A stretch of 64,000 bases of DNA from Closterium sp. Naga37s-1 (GCA_947471745.1 CANJKZ010000115.1:248001-312000), one strand, 5' to 3'. Shown: positions 10,420-23,021, counted from the stretch's first letter. The notes: a model not told the origin generated them from the letters alone. Made by a program: numbers and translations.

Positions 10420-11510
10420 TGTTGGGTGCAAATTCACATTGCACGACATCCTGCCGTCTGTTTGTACGAGTATGCGTGTGCGAATACATTTGGGTGTGAA
10501 TGGAATGTTCGTGTGTTTGTTTGCTTTCGCAATTTTCGCTTGATGCATTTGCAGGTACTCGTGCAATGTGCGCTTCGGCACAACATTGTACGCGGTATGA
10601 ACAGTGCAAGCTGAAAGGACGAGCTCGCAAGGGAACCCAAGATGGATGCTTTGCGGTTTGGTTGAATTGATTGCGCAGACTCAGTTCTATCCAACTCGAA
10701 ATTGTACTGTTTTGTTTGGTTGACTATAGTGTAGCAGGGCAGGCACTATAGGGGTACAATTTTGGTGAAGGTTGGATGTTGTTTGTCTGTATCTGCATGC
10801 TACAGGGCCAGGGGAAACCAGCGGAACCAGCATTTGGCTGGTTGGGCAAAGACAAAACAGGTTCTGTTTTTAGGACCTGAACCTGGTTGCTGTTTTCCAG
10901 GTTGGAAAAACAGAACCAGAGGTTGTTTACCAACCTACCACCTGCTGATTTGTCCAGCCAGGTTGGTTCTGTTGCTTGGAAGTATTTGGGATCATCCCTG
11001 GTTGTTCCCAGGTTGATTCCCAAGGTCCTTGCTAGCTAGAACTATTTATTCCTTCTCTGTTTGTACCTGGATATAGTCAATTTGATTCAAGCGAATTCCC
11101 CCCTTCCTGGAATTCCGTTTCTACGCGGTGCGACGGCAGAATGCTACCGAGTCAACGCTAGCACGCTAGCAAGACGACGCTAGGCAAACGCTGTCCGAGC
11201 CATAACTTTGCAATGGCAGAACTTTTCGCGAGGCAACTTGGATTATTTTAAAGCTCTTAGAGTAAGCTTCGATATAGCGAATTCTCAGCTTAATCCGATC
11301 GACGATCTGCACGGCACGCTGCGCAACGTTCAAGGTACTCTTGCTGTTTTGACTAAGTCCCTCTTGATCCCTCTCTCTACATACTCGGACCCGAGGATAG
11401 GGGCTGGTCCTATACCAAGCACCCAGGGACCCTTGGAGGTGACCCCGAGGAGAGGTTTTAAGTTGGATAACGTCTTAATAGCCTGAGTTTATTAGGCCCT
11501 TTCACCAACA
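10420..11510 (+). repeat. Copia-A2 LTR (3' of short unit)
   Basis: 1091 bp from TGTTGGGTGC to CACCAACA. It is immediately followed by reverse-strand Copia-A internal sequence rather than by a target duplication. Confidence 0.92.
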
Positions 11511-14500
11511 TAGGGTACACCCTAAATTGACTTGTTGAGCTTGCACACCCTTCCTGTACCATCCTCATACCCAAGCGGCTGCGTCATGTACACCTCCTTG
11601 AGGAATGCCGTCGATATATCCATCTCAATGATGTATCTCCCACTAACGGCTGCATTTGCCAACAAGACACGGAGGGTAGGAGGTTTGGTAGTGGGAGCAA
11701 AGATCTCATTGAAGTCTTGCTTCTCCTTCTGCATAAACCCCTTAGCCACCAGCCTACTCTAGTAGATGGTGACCTGCCCCTTATCATCGGTCTTGATCCT
11801 CAGCACCCACTTGCATTGTACCGCTTTCTTCCCCTCAGGCAGCACCACCAGTTCCCAAGTCCCATTCTCTTGCAGGCTCTGGTACTCAGCATCCCTAGAA
11901 GCCAGCCACTTGTCCCTATCTGGTCCAGCTAATGCCTCCTCCATGCTAGCTGGTTCCTCTGGTGCAGGGGCAAGAAAATAGTACGCAGGCTCGTCCTCCT
12001 CATCCGGGTCATAGCCTTGAGGCAAAATCAGCATCGCCTCTTCGTTCCCCAACTGCTGCTCTGCTGCATCAGCTCCTGCAGTCAGCTTCATAGTGGCCAT
12101 ACGGGTACGTCCTGGCCTAGACACGGGTGTCTCCCACCCCTTCATAACGACACCCTTCGGCCTTAGCTTTGCCCTGCTGCTGCTAACCCTTAGGTCCAGC
12201 AGCTCCACTAGTGCTACCACTAGCCTCTACACCACCTCTTCCACCAGCAGGTGCCTCCTGTACACTCTCTCCATCACCACCCTATGCAGCTGCCTCATCT
12301 CCCTCCTCCCACACACTAGGGGTAAGGTCCATATGCATGGTGATCTGCTCCATCTCCTCTGATACCTTGGCCTCCGGCTGTTTCTTGCAGCCCCCATGCA
12401 TCATGCCCTCAACAAACTTCACATCCCTGCTGTCAAACAACACACCCTTGCGTGGTTCCCACAGCAGCCATCCCTTGCTCTCAGCAGCCAGCCCCAAATG
12501 CACACACCAGATTGCACTCGCCCCCAACTTACTTCGGTGCTTCTTGGGGACGTGGGCGACTGCCATGCAACTGAACACCCTCAGCATGTCCACCGGCGGC
12601 TTCCTCCCAAGCCACCTCTCCAACGGCACCCACAAGTCATCACCAACCTTAGTGAGCACCCTGTTCCTAGCCACGGTAGCGTGCCGGACAGCATGGGGCC
12701 ACATGGAATTGCTGACCCCTGATTCTATGAGCAGCGCCCTAGCTGTCTCTAGAATGGTCTGGTTCGCCCGTTCTGCTACACCGTTGGACTGTGGGGTGTA
12801 AGCCGTGGTCAGCTCCCTCTGGATTCCCTGCTTTTTAAGCCAGGCCGTCATCTCAGCTCCTAGAAACTCACCACCCCAGTCTGTTCTAATCCGCTTCACC
12901 ACAGACTCCGCTTGCTTCTCCACGAATGGCAGCCAATCATCTCGCACTGTGGAGGCAGCGTGGTCCTTCTGCTGCAGCGGGTATGCCCACATAAGCCTGC
13001 TCCATTCATCCACAATCGTGAGGAAATGTCGCTCCCCCTTATGCCCCTGAGCCGGCAGCGGCCCCACCAAGTCCATGTGGACCAGCTCCAAAGGCTGCTT
13101 GCAGCCAGCCACGCTATGGAAGGGGAAACGGGTGAATTTTGAGAGCAAACATATTTCACAGTTGTCATTGGGTGGCTGTCCGTTCAGCTTCAAACCCTTG
13201 ACGGCTCCATCCTTCTCTAGCTGCTTCAACAAGGGCACTGCTACATGCCCCAAGCATCGGTGTGCCGTTGCCCAATCTGTCTCCCCAGATCTGGCCGACA
13301 CTCACACACCAACTGCTCCAACGGCGTTGCACTCCCCTGGGATGCAGACCCCTCTCTAGCCTGCCCCCCACCGTGCCACGTGAACGCCGGCAGCTGCCAT
13401 ATGGATCTGTACACGTCCTTACTCTCGTGCAGATCCCAAAGCACCCGATTGCCCAGCTTCCCCTTGTAAGTGCGTGCCCCATCCGTGCTAGTGCCCAACC
13501 CAGCCTTGGCAAGCTTATGGAGGGAAATCAGATTCGCCTTAAGGTCGGGGACGAGCACAACGTCGTGCAGCACCACCGGCTTGCCATCCGCTCCCTTAAT
13601 CGCAGCTCGTCTCGCACCAGCCACCTTCAACGCGTGTCCAGAGGCAGAGCACACCTCCTTGATCAGTGCAGCACGTAGGTCATCATGCAGCTCCTTGCGT
13701 GGCGTCATCGTCCACGCGGCGCCCCTGTCCAACACCCAAAAGTCCAGGGGGTGCAGTTCTGCTTCAACCTTGGCAGAGCCGTTTCTTTGCCCCCTTGTCT
13801 CCCACATGGAAGAACTGGCCCGCGGCGCGCTCCTTCTTCTTCTCAGCACCGCCATTGCCTTTCGTGTTGTCGTCGGACAAATCAGCGACCATGTTCGCGC
13901 CGTTTTTCTGGTTCCTCCGCGCGCCGCCATCCTGGTGACGATTCTGGGGGGTCCAACCTTCGGGTTTCTTATAACACAAGAACCAGGGATGCCCCTCCTT
14001 CTCACAATACCAGCAACTCCCTTTCATTTTGCCACCAGCACTCGATTTGCCCCCACGTCCAGATTTCGCATCACGACCCCAACCGGTACCTCCCTGTTGG
14101 TCGTTGGAGTCGTCGTCCTTCTTTGCACCGCGTCCAGCACAATCGAAGACACGTCCTCTGCCACGTTGGCTCCCTTGCATCCCGTAGCCGCTGCTGCCGT
14201 CGTCTCCACCCCTCAGTTGGCGGCGACGGAAGTCCTCCTCCAGAATCTTCGTCCGCACCCACTCGAGCATCCACAAGCTCTGGTTCTGCGGCAGGCTCAA
14301 TCCGCTCGTGAATTGAAGCCACGATTCTGGCAGCAGCGAGAGCATCTTCAAAAACTTGGTCTGCTCCGGGTAGGTGATTCCTGTGGTCCTCAACTTCGCA
14401 TAGAGGTCGCGCATCTTGTCCAGGACAGGTTGCACTGACTCTCCCTCGCTCAGGCGCAACACGGAAAGCTCCCTCTCCAGCATCAACGTTGTGACAACGG

Positions 14501-14584
14501 AGGTTGGGGCGTGCAGCTCCTTCAACACGGTCCACGCCTTCGGACCGCACTTATCCTCCGGCAGCAGGTGCATGACGTGGTGTC
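11511..14584 (-). mobile_element. Copia-A internal fragment, reverse
   Basis: Read on the minus strand it holds gag from about 14584 down to 14020, a CCHC zinc knuckle (CWYCEKEGHPWFLC) near 13980-14020, and a protease-like segment near 13725. The gag-pre-integrase and integrase core (HMDLVGPL, TDWGGEF, NGVAER) follow at about 12760-13300, and the N-terminal half of RT (WVLRIKTDDKGQVTIY to CKLNKSI) ends near 11522. No LTR belongs to it. It is truncated at both ends, with about four to six interruptions. The 14585 end abuts a Copia-B' LTR. Confidence 0.85.
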
Positions 14585-15521
14585 TGTAAACGGGAGTTGT
14601 GGTTGGCCCCGTCCTCGCTTGGGCGGAGCCGACTTCGTAGTCAGATGTGTGGGGAGCGCAGCCAATCAGTTGTAGTGAGGGCGCCGAGCTGGAGGGCACC
14701 TAATTGGAGGGCGCTGAGCAGGAGGCTGGACGCCGACCTGGGCGTCTGGACCTCGTCCTGGGCGCTAAGATACTGACCTGGGCGTCTGGACGGCATCCTG
14801 GCCGCCAGGACGCCGACCTGGGCGTCTGGACGGCGTCCTGGGCACATGGACGCCGACCTAGGCGTCCGAACGTCGACCTAGGTGCTGGGACACCTCTTCT
14901 GGGGACGTCGGTCTGGTGTAGCCGGCGACCGACTGGGCTGGACGACCAGGCGTGGTTGCCCGGTCGACCGAGTTACCCGGGCGATGTGTGCGATGGTCGC
15001 CGGGGTGGTTGCTGCAAGGCCGACCTCTGAAGTGGTATCCTGAGGTCGATGTGGCTGGTAGGCGCAGTCGCTGGCGTGGACTCGACCTGGACGTCTGCGC
15101 TGTCGACGTGGCAAGGAATGGTGCACCAACCAGCTGCACGCACCTGCAAAGCAGATGCACCGTTGTCCTGCGGGTGCAACGCTGTGCAGCCGACTTGCTG
15201 CAGCGTTGGCACACCGTGGACTTGCAACGTTGGCAAACCGCTACTTTGCAACGCTGGAGCGGTGTGAGCTCTACTGCGCTGGATCACGGTCGACCATGCT
15301 GCGCTGGAGGTCGACCAGCAGCCTAGCTAGCTCTGATGTAGTCTGTGTTGCCAATGTTGTATCAACCATTGTTGTCGACTTACCTTAGTGAAACTCTTGC
15401 CAAATCTCCCCGTGAACTAGCAAGCAGTAGGAACGCAAGGAAACCACTAAGGAACGCAGAGATCACTCAAGCCCCGTGCCTGGCCCGTAGTCTAGCTCCC
15501 GTTGAATTAGTTATCTCCGCA
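14585..15521 (+). repeat. Copia-B' 5' LTR
   Basis: 937 bp from TGTAAACGGG to ATCTCCGCA. It contains a minisatellite-like stretch (about 14720-14890) built on GGCGTCTGGACG and GACGCCGACCTG. The following TGGTGCGGTGAGCATGGAC sits where a primer site should be but is not the iMet type. Confidence 0.85.
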
Positions 15522-15639
15522 TGGTGCGGTGAGCATGGACGGCACCGCAACGATACCTTCGGTATAGCCGACTTTTGCACATACCTATCGTGTTCGTAGG
15601 CCGGCAGCTGTGCGTTAGTCACCATGGTAGGCGCCGTAG

Positions 15640-17925
15640 GTGCGCAGGGGTGGCGGACACCTTGGAGGCACGGCTGGAGGATGCGAGGAGACGCCATGAG
15701 GCTCACGAGTACGGGGAAACGCTCCCCTGGGCGGTCGTCGAAGCTGGCATCCGCGCTGTGTGGGCGACAGAGCACCCTTCTCGACGTGGTTCTCCTCGAC
15801 CGATGAACACTGCAGGCGGCGTCGACGTGGGCATCAACGTCGGTGGTGACCAAGTCGGCAGCAAGGCGGGAGACACGACGAGGCTGAGAGGTGTGATTCA
15901 CGCCGATGAAGTCGGCGGTGTTCGGGCGCTAGGGATGTAGTCGTCGGCGGCTGCAGGGTCCTCGCAGGGCGACGTAGGAGGTCGACGAAGCGGCTTGACG
16001 CCGTCGTCGGCGACCCATGTGACAGCGGGCGGGATAGCGCCGAGCTACGGCTACTTCAAGTTTACGCCGGACAGGATCTCTCTCACCCCCCTGCTGGTTG
16101 GTCGACCCAACATCCTCACGTGGAAGGAGGCGATCAAGCCACAGCTGGAGATGGCCAGTCTGAAGTGCTTCGCCGACGGCACTGTGGAGACGCCGCCGGA
16201 GAGCAACTCCGAGCTAGGCGCGGAGTTTCGCATCGTGCAGCTGCTGACCTTCACGGTCATCTCGCGGTGCTGCTCGCCGGGCGTGCAGATCGCCTTGTAG
16301 TCGTGCAGGGACTACCTGGACGCCGGCCACCAGGCGTGACACTTCATCCAGTCGACGTACCAGGTCACCGGCGACCTGTATATCGGTCAGCTCGAGGAGC
16401 GGATGACGCATCTGCGGATGGGCGACCAGGAGACTTCGACCAACTACTGCAACCGTGCTCGGCGACTGCTTGCCACGATGTGGATGGCCGGCGTCCAGTA
16501 CTCCACGGCGTCGTACGTCACGCACGTCCTGAAGGGGCTCCCGAGCAGCTACAACCTGATGAAGCGGATGTCGGTGGTGCCGAGCACGCGGGCGACGCTC
16601 AACGAGGACTCCCTGACCTCGTACATCCTCAGGGACGAGGCAATGCAGGAGGCCGAGCGATCCATGGAGCTCCTGCCGCATGCTAACTACGTCGCCCCGG
16701 CGAAGCAAGGAGGCCGACCGGGGCAGCGTGGCAAGCCAAGCGGCGGTGGTAGCAGTGGTGGGATGCCGACCAAGTACGCCGACAAGCAGAGGTCGGCCAA
16801 GGATAGCGGTCGAGGAGGAGGAGATCGGGGCCGGGTATGCTGGCTGTGTGGCGACCCCGACCATCTTTCCTTTGAGTGCCCCGACCGCAGTGATTCTGAC
16901 GACGACGACGCCAAGAGAGGCCGCGGGAGGTCGGCCAGTCGTCGCCCACGTCGGAACAGCAAGCCGCGCAAGGAGAAGCAGTCGAACAAGTCGACCTCGG
17001 CGAAGGACGCCGACTCCTCTGCTGGCGGCAAGGGGCGCGACGACAAGGAGGCGTCGTGCTTGCTGGTTGGCGTCGTGGAGCCGACCGTATCGCTGGCGCC
17101 GGAGGCAGGCGAGGACTTCCAGGCGGTGGCGGCAGCTGTGCAGGCGAACCCGGCGGTGGTCCTCCTCGACAGCGGCTGCTCGCACCACCTGATGGGGACG
17201 AAGGCGGCCTTCGTCGACTTGGAGCCGAGCTGCGACGTCAAACACGTGCGCGGCTTCAATGGGGCTCTGCAGGACGTTCGCGGCCGTGGCACCGTTGCTC
17301 TGCAAGGAGACGCCGGGAAGCATGTGCTCATCCCCGATGTGCTCTACGTCCTGGGCGTGCAGGCGAACCTGCTGTCAGCCGGCCAGCTGAAGGAGAGTGG
17401 CGTGAAGCTGCATGAAGACAGCGACGGGATGCTGCTCATTACGGCGACAGGGGACGTGCTTGGTCGGGCGACGTAAATCGGCCGGGTCCTCTGCACCGAC
17501 CTGCGCCTTTGCTCGGCGAAGCCAACATCGTCTGCGGTAGAGGTGGTGGCCTTGCGGGCGATCGTCTCGGCGACGAAGTCGACGCCGTCCAGGTGGCACG
17601 CCAGACTTACCCACATCAGCATCGACACCATCACGAGCTCGGCGAAGCACGAAGTCGCCACCGGTCTGGACATCAAGCCGTCGACCGGCGCCGACTCTCT
17701 GTGTGTCTCGTGCGTCGGCGGGAAGCTGGCACGGCACACCTTCCCCGACAAGGGCTCGGACGCCGAGGACGCTCTGGCCGTCGTGCACATCGACTTGTGC
17801 GGGCCGTTCCGGGTGGCGGCTAAGGATGGGAGCCTGTACTTCCTGCTGCTGAAGGACCGCAAGACCCGCTACGTGTGGGTGAAGCCGGTCGCCAGGAAGT
17901 CGGACGTGCTGCAGGAGTTCGAGAA
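15640..17925 (+). pseudogene. Copia-B' gag, protease and partial integrase
   Basis: Gag contains HVTAGGIAPSYGYFKF near 16013, then a helical gag core (WMAGVQYSTASYVTHVLKGL). A CCHC zinc knuckle CWLCGDPDHLSFEC lies at 16838-16879 and is followed by a basic Ser/Arg/Lys-rich tail. The protease active site LLDSGCSHHL is near 17163. The gag-pre-integrase region has CVSCVGGK near 17710, and the integrase core begins at VHIDLCGPF near 17782. RT and RNase H are absent here. It is a fossil. Confidence 0.85.
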
Positions 17926-18305
17926 GCATGCAAATACAGACAAATAACACCCAACCTTCACCTAATTGTACCCCTATATTACCTTCCAGGCTACACTTTA
18001 GTTAACCAAATAGAACAGTACAATTTCGAGTTGGAAATAACTGAATCTGCGCATTCAAATGAACCGAACTGCAAAGCTTCCATCTTGGGTTCCTTTGCGA
18101 GCTCGTCCTTTCTGCTTGCACTGTTCATAGCGCGTACAGTGTTGTGCCGAAGCGCACATTGAGCGAGTACCTGCAAATGCATCAAGCAAAATTTGCGAAA
18201 GCAAACAAACGCACGGACATACCATTCACACGCAAATGCATTTGCACACGCATACTCGTACAAACAGATGGCAGGATGTCGTTCAAAGTGAATTTGCAGC
18301 CAACA
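17926..18305 (-). repeat. Partial LTR-A, reverse
   Basis: This is the first 380 bases of an LTR-A on the minus strand. Its true terminus (reverse complement TGTTGGCTGC) lies at 18305, against the satellite. The inner end is joined to Copia-B' integrase sequence. Confidence 0.88.
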
Positions 18306-21300
18306 GTCATATGGGTAAGTAACTTACTCTCTCTTACTACCAACCATATGGGCAAGTAACGCACTTTCTCAACCATATGAGTATGGAATGCACTTTCTCT
18401 TCGTACCATCCATATGGGTAAGTAACTCACTTACTCTTAGTACCAACCATACCTGTAGTACAATCCATATAGGTAAATAACGCACTTACTCTTAGTACCA
18501 TCCATATGGATAAGTAATGCACTATCGATAAAGGTAAGGAACGCAATTACTCTTCGTACCAACCAGTTGGGTAAGTAACACACTTACGCTTACTACCAAT
18601 CAAATGGGTAAGTAACGCACTTTCTCTTAGTGCCATCCGTATGCGTAAGTTACGCGCTTACTCCAAGTACCAACTATATGGGTAGGTAACGCACATACTC
18701 TTAGTACCAACCATATGGGTAACTAACGCACTTGCTCTTAGTACCAACCATATCAGTAAGTAACGCACTTACTCTTTGTATAATTCATATAGGTAAGGAA
18801 ATCACTTACTCATAGTACCAACCACATAGATAAGTAACGCACTTACCCTTAGTACCATCCATTTGGGTAAGTAATACACTTTCGCACAATACGAATCACA
18901 TGGGTAAGTAACGCGCTTGCTCTTAGTACCAACCATATGAGTAATACTCACTCACTCATTGTACCATCCATATGGCTAAGTAATGTACTTACTGTTAGTA
19001 CCATCCATATAGGTAAGTAACGCACTCTCTCGGTACCAACTATATGAGTAAGTAATGCCCTTACCCTTAGCACCATCCATATGGGTAAGTAACGCAATTT
19101 CTCTTAGTACCGACCATATGGTCAAGTAACGCACTTGCTCTTAGTACGAACCATATGAATAAGCAACGCACTTACTCTTTGTACCATCCATATGGGTAAG
19201 TAACGCACTTACTCTTAGTACCAACCATATGGGTAAGTAACGCATCTCTCCTTAGTACCATCTATATGGGTAGGTAACGCACTCTCTCTTAGTACCAACC
19301 ATGTGGGTAAGTAACGCACTTGCTCAACCATATGAGTAAGTAATGCCCTTACTCTTCGTAACATCCATATGGGTAAGTAACTCACTTACTCTTAGTACAA
19401 TCCATATGGCTAAATAACGCACATTCTCTTAATTCCATCCATATGGGTTTGTAATGCACTTACACTTTGTACTATCCACATAGGTAGATAACGCACTTTC
19501 TCTTAGTTCAATCCATATGGGCAAGTAACGCAATTACTCTTTTAACAACCAATTGGGTAAGTAACGCACTGATGCTTAGTAGCAACCATATGGGTAAGTA
19601 TCGCACTTACCCTTAGTATCATTCATATGGGTAAGTAACGGACTTTCCCTTAGTGCCATCCGTATGGGTAAGTAACGCGCTTACTCTAAGTACCAATCAT
19701 ATGGGAAAGTTACGCACTTACTCTTAGTATGAACCATATGGTAAGTAACACACCTACCCATAGTACCATGGATATGGGTAAGTAACACTCTTTCTCACCA
19801 ACCATATAGGTAAGTAACGCACTTTCTCTTTGTACCATCCATATGAGTAAGTAATGCACATAATCTTAGTATCATCCATATATGTAAGTAACGCACTTTC
19901 TCCTAGTAACAACCATATGGGCAAATAACGCACATACTCCTAGTACCATCGATATGGATAAATAACGCACATATTATTTGTACCATCCATATAGGTAAGT
20001 AACGCACTTATTGTTCGTACCAACCATTTAGGTAAGTATCGCACGTATCCTGAGTAACGCACTTACTGATTCTACCATCCATATGGGTAAGTAGTGCACT
20101 TACTCTGTGTACCATCCATATGGGTACGTAACACACTTACTCTTTGTACCAACCGTAAAAGTAAATAACGCACTTACTCTTAGTACCAACCATATGGGTA
20201 TGTAACAGACTTGCTCTTAGTACCAACCATATAAGTAAGTAACGCACTTACTCTTTGTACCATCCATATGGGTAAGCAATGCACTTACTCTTAGTACCAA
20301 CCATATGGATAAGTACCGCACTTACCCTTAGCACCATCCATATGGGTAAGTAACGCACTTAATCTTAGTACCATTCATATGGGTTAGTGACGCACTTACT
20401 CTTAGTACCAACCATATGGGTCAGTAATGCTCTTACCCTTAGTACCATCCATATGGGTAAGTAACATACTTTCTCTTAGCACCAACTATATGGGTAAGAA
20501 ACGCACTTGCTCTTAGTACCAACCATATAAGTAAGTATCGCACTTACTCTTTGTAACATCCATATGGAGAAGTAACTCACTTATTCTTAATCCCAACCAT
20601 ATGGGAAAGTAACGCACTTATCCTTAGTACCATCCATTTAGTTAAATAACGCACTTTCTCTTAGTACCAACCATGTAGGTAAGTAACGCACATACTCTTA
20701 GTACCAACCATATGCATAAATAACACACTTACTTTTGGTACCAACCATTTAGGTAAGTAATTCACATACCCTTAGTACCAACCATATCAGTAAGCGCTTA
20801 CTCATTGTACCATCCATATGGGTAAGTAACGCATTTACTCTTAGTACCATCCATATAGGTACGTAACGCACTTACTCTTAGGACCAACCATATGGGTCAG
20901 TAACGCCCTTACTCTTTGTACCATCCATATAGGTAAGTAACGCACGTACTCTACGTACCAAGCATATGGATCAGTAACGCACTTTATCTTAGTACCAACC
21001 ATATGGGTAAGTAACGCAATCGCTCTTAGTACCAACCATATAAGTAAGTAACGCACTTACTCTTTGTACCAACCATATGGGTAAGTAATGCACTTACTCT
21101 TAGTACCTTCCATATGGGTAAGTTACGCACTTTCTCTTAGTACCATCCATATGGGTAAGTTACGCACTTTCTCTTAGTACCATCCATATGGGAAATTAAC
21201 GTACTTACTCTTAGTGCCAACCATATGGGTAAGTAACGTAGTTATCCTTAGTACCATCCATATGCGTAAGTAACGCACTTCCTCTTAGAGCCATCCGTAT

Positions 21301-21445
21301 GGGTAAGTTATGCACTTAATTCTAGTACCAACCACATGGGTAGGTAATGTACATACGCTTAGTACCATCCAGATAGGTAAGTAATGCATATACTCTTGGT
21401 ACCAGCCACATGGGTTAGTAATGCACTTACTCTCTGTACCTTCCA
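18306..21445 (+). repeat. 37-bp satellite array, block 1 (about 85 units)
   Basis: Tandem 37-bp units are seen, for example at 19201, 19238 and 19275. Each unit reads GTAAGT AACGC ACTTAC, then TCTTAGTACCAA, then CCATATGG. It contains a 6-bp inverted repeat around a 5-base loop and the palindrome CCATATGG. Units are diverged by substitutions and small indels. Short frames read through it are artefacts of the repeat. Blocks 2-4 run in the opposite orientation. Confidence 0.95.
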
Positions 21446-21668
21446 TGTTATGAGTTGTAATGAAAAGATTGCGCATGATTCAATAACGTGGAAGTGAATA
21501 CAACAACTGTGTGAATAATGAAGCCTAGCAGGTTCGGGGTTGGGAAACCCGAAGGCGACGCGAGGGACGTTCGGAGGGCGAGGTCATCGGACCGAGCCTG
21601 GAACTCCTGAATTTGGAGTTGTACGCGCATATGATTACTCATTAAGGAATTAGGGAAATTTCCTTACA
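21446..21668 (-). repeat. Gypsy-1 LTR (3', reverse)
   Basis: 223 bp; on the minus strand it runs from TGTAAGGAAATTTCCC to CATAACA. A polypurine tract (AAAGAGGGGGGTAG on the minus strand, about 21669-21682) precedes it. The satellite flank is TTCCA. Only one LTR of this element is seen. Confidence 0.8.
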
Positions 21669-22748
21669 CTACCCCCCTCTTTAAGAATGGTGGTCAATAT
21701 CAGGCACGCGTCGGCGGGAAAGATAATATCGTAATACCGAGTGGCCTTGCAGCGAGTCGTTCGTGACCCACGTGTCATCTTCACTTGTGCGATCAAACCA
21801 TCGCGGGAGGAAATCGACGTTGCGTCCTCTCGGCGTTTGCACGCACGCGATGGTTCAAAATCTTCCAAGGCTGAAGTGTCGGGTCTGCCACAGACCGACC
21901 AGTTGGTGCGATGTTGGGGCGGGCGATATCAAACGACTGCGGTGCCACGTAGTGATGTAGTAAACTGATGCGGATTTTCCAGTCATCTGGCAGCAACAGC
22001 TTCGCCGTGACAGGTGTCAGCATCTTGATAATGCGGAAGGGTCCCACGTAACGGGGACACATGGTTGGGGCAGTCAAATATTCTTCGTGTCCACGAGGAC
22101 CATCTGCCGATCGCGGAAGGGTAAATCCCTTCGATGTTTGTCAGCGTAGCGGCTAGCGACAGTATTACCCTTCCGGATAAATTATGCTGCTTTGTCACAA
22201 GCTGCTTAAAGTTCCGATACAAACTGCTGGGATCGTGGCACCGGGTTCTCGAGGGTCGTTAATGAGAATACCACAGGGTCTATCCCGTAACTGAGGTAGA
22301 ACGGGGACTGATTGGTCGTCGCGGAGGGTGCGTTATTATACGCAAACTCCAGCATCGGAAGTGAATCTTCCCACTTGGTCAGGTCGGGGCAGTTGGTTCG
22401 AATCAGTTGCTCCATGGTCTGGTTTGTCCGTTCTGTTTGACCGTCAGTTTGCGGGTGGTATGACGACGAAAACTGGAGGCGGGTGCCGTACTGTGCCCAT
22501 GTCTCCTGCCAGAACTTCGATGAAAATTTTGGATCCCGATCGCTGACGATCGCCGAAGGTAACCCGTGTAGGCGTACGTCGGTTGAGATGAACAGCTTCG
22601 CTGTTTCTTCGGCTGTGATCGTCGTGCGGTATGGTGCGAAGTGCGCTTCGTTAATCGGTCAACGACGACCAAAACCGAGTCGTTGCCACTTGCGACAGCG
22701 GGCAGTCCTGTGACCAAATCCATCGTCACCTGTTGCCACGGTCGTTCG
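21446..22748 (-). mobile_element. Gypsy-1: Ty3/gypsy 3' part, left of Copia-C1
   Basis: On the minus strand from 22748 it encodes the start of the integrase core (MDLVTGLP, VVVDRLTK), then LEFAYNNAPSATTNQSPFYLSYG, and a GPY/F-like tail (RYVGPFRIIK) near 22040. A possible chromodomain start (WKILNHRV) lies near 21850. The polypurine tract and LTR come last. It is a broken fossil with about four to six interruptions. Copia-C1 is inserted in the integrase; the rest of that domain lies at 30018-30296. Confidence 0.85.
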
Positions 22749-22883
22749 TGTCAGAACATATATATAGCTTATGCTGTTGTGTAGGCTATAGTGGGGTATC
22801 CCATAGGGGGTACAACCCAATTAGGGTTTCCTATATGTACTCACTTCATTCATAGTTCATTCATTCTTGTTCAAATCTTCTCA
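22749..22883 (+). repeat. Copia-C1 5' LTR
   Basis: 135 bp from TGTCAGAACATA to AAATCTTCTCA. It is very short for a copia LTR and identical to the 3' copy. Confidence 0.95.
22759..22766 (+). promoter_or_regulatory. Probable TATA box in Copia-C1 LTR
   Basis: TATATATA lies ten bases into the LTR. With only 135 bp available it is the sole obvious core-promoter candidate. The 3' LTR carries the same motif. Confidence 0.5.
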
Positions 22884-22894
22884 TGGTATCGAGC
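22884..22894 (+). other. Primer binding site, iMet-like variant
   Basis: TGGTATCGAGC follows the LTR directly. It is one base shorter than the canonical TGGTATCAGAGC. Copia-C2 has the same variant at 53837-53847. Confidence 0.7.
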
Positions 22895-23021
22895 AGGTTC
22901 CCCCTTGGGAACTATGCTTAGGGCCCACCACATCGATTTTTTTTTTCCTGCCCAAAGCGCGCTCAGCCCGAGTCGCGCTCCGGGCCCTCACTCCGTCGAG
23001 CCGCCCTAGCGGCCCTTCACT

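Larger units (their letters stand above)
8958..11510 (+). mobile_element. Copia-A2 short unit: LTR, leader and gag start, LTR
   Basis: Two full A2 LTRs (8958-10049 and 10420-11510) flank only about 370 bp of internal DNA. That internal part holds the primer site TGGTATCAGAGC (10053-10064) and the first part of gag. The left flank is GGAAT inside the A1 LTR. The right flank is TAGGG and does not match, so the right side has been rearranged. No polypurine tract precedes the second LTR. This looks like a recombination product rather than a normal insertion. Confidence 0.85.
14585..17925 (+). mobile_element. Copia-B' element, 5' half
   Basis: Parts present are a complete 5' LTR (14585-15521), the leader, gag, protease and the beginning of integrase. 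It stops where a reverse LTR-A fragment begins, with the short shared sequence GCATGCA at the junction. It is broken, with about five interruptions. The LTR resembles those at 41125-41706 and 62889-63855 more than the LTRs of the Copia-B composite, hence the B' label. Confidence 0.85.

Noticed and set aside
20841-21056. Short frames through the satellite (also near 41828, 52299)
   Set aside because: They encode only the translated repeat (YLPIWLV-like) and arise from the repeat itself.
18306-21445. CRISPR-like regular repeat
   Set aside because: Units are contiguous 37-bp tandem repeats with no unique spacers and no cas-like genes; the sequence is a eukaryotic satellite.
18306-21445. Splice-donor-like GTAAGT in every satellite unit
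   Set aside because: No exons or transcripts are visible; GTAAGT is simply one arm of the unit's inverted repeat.
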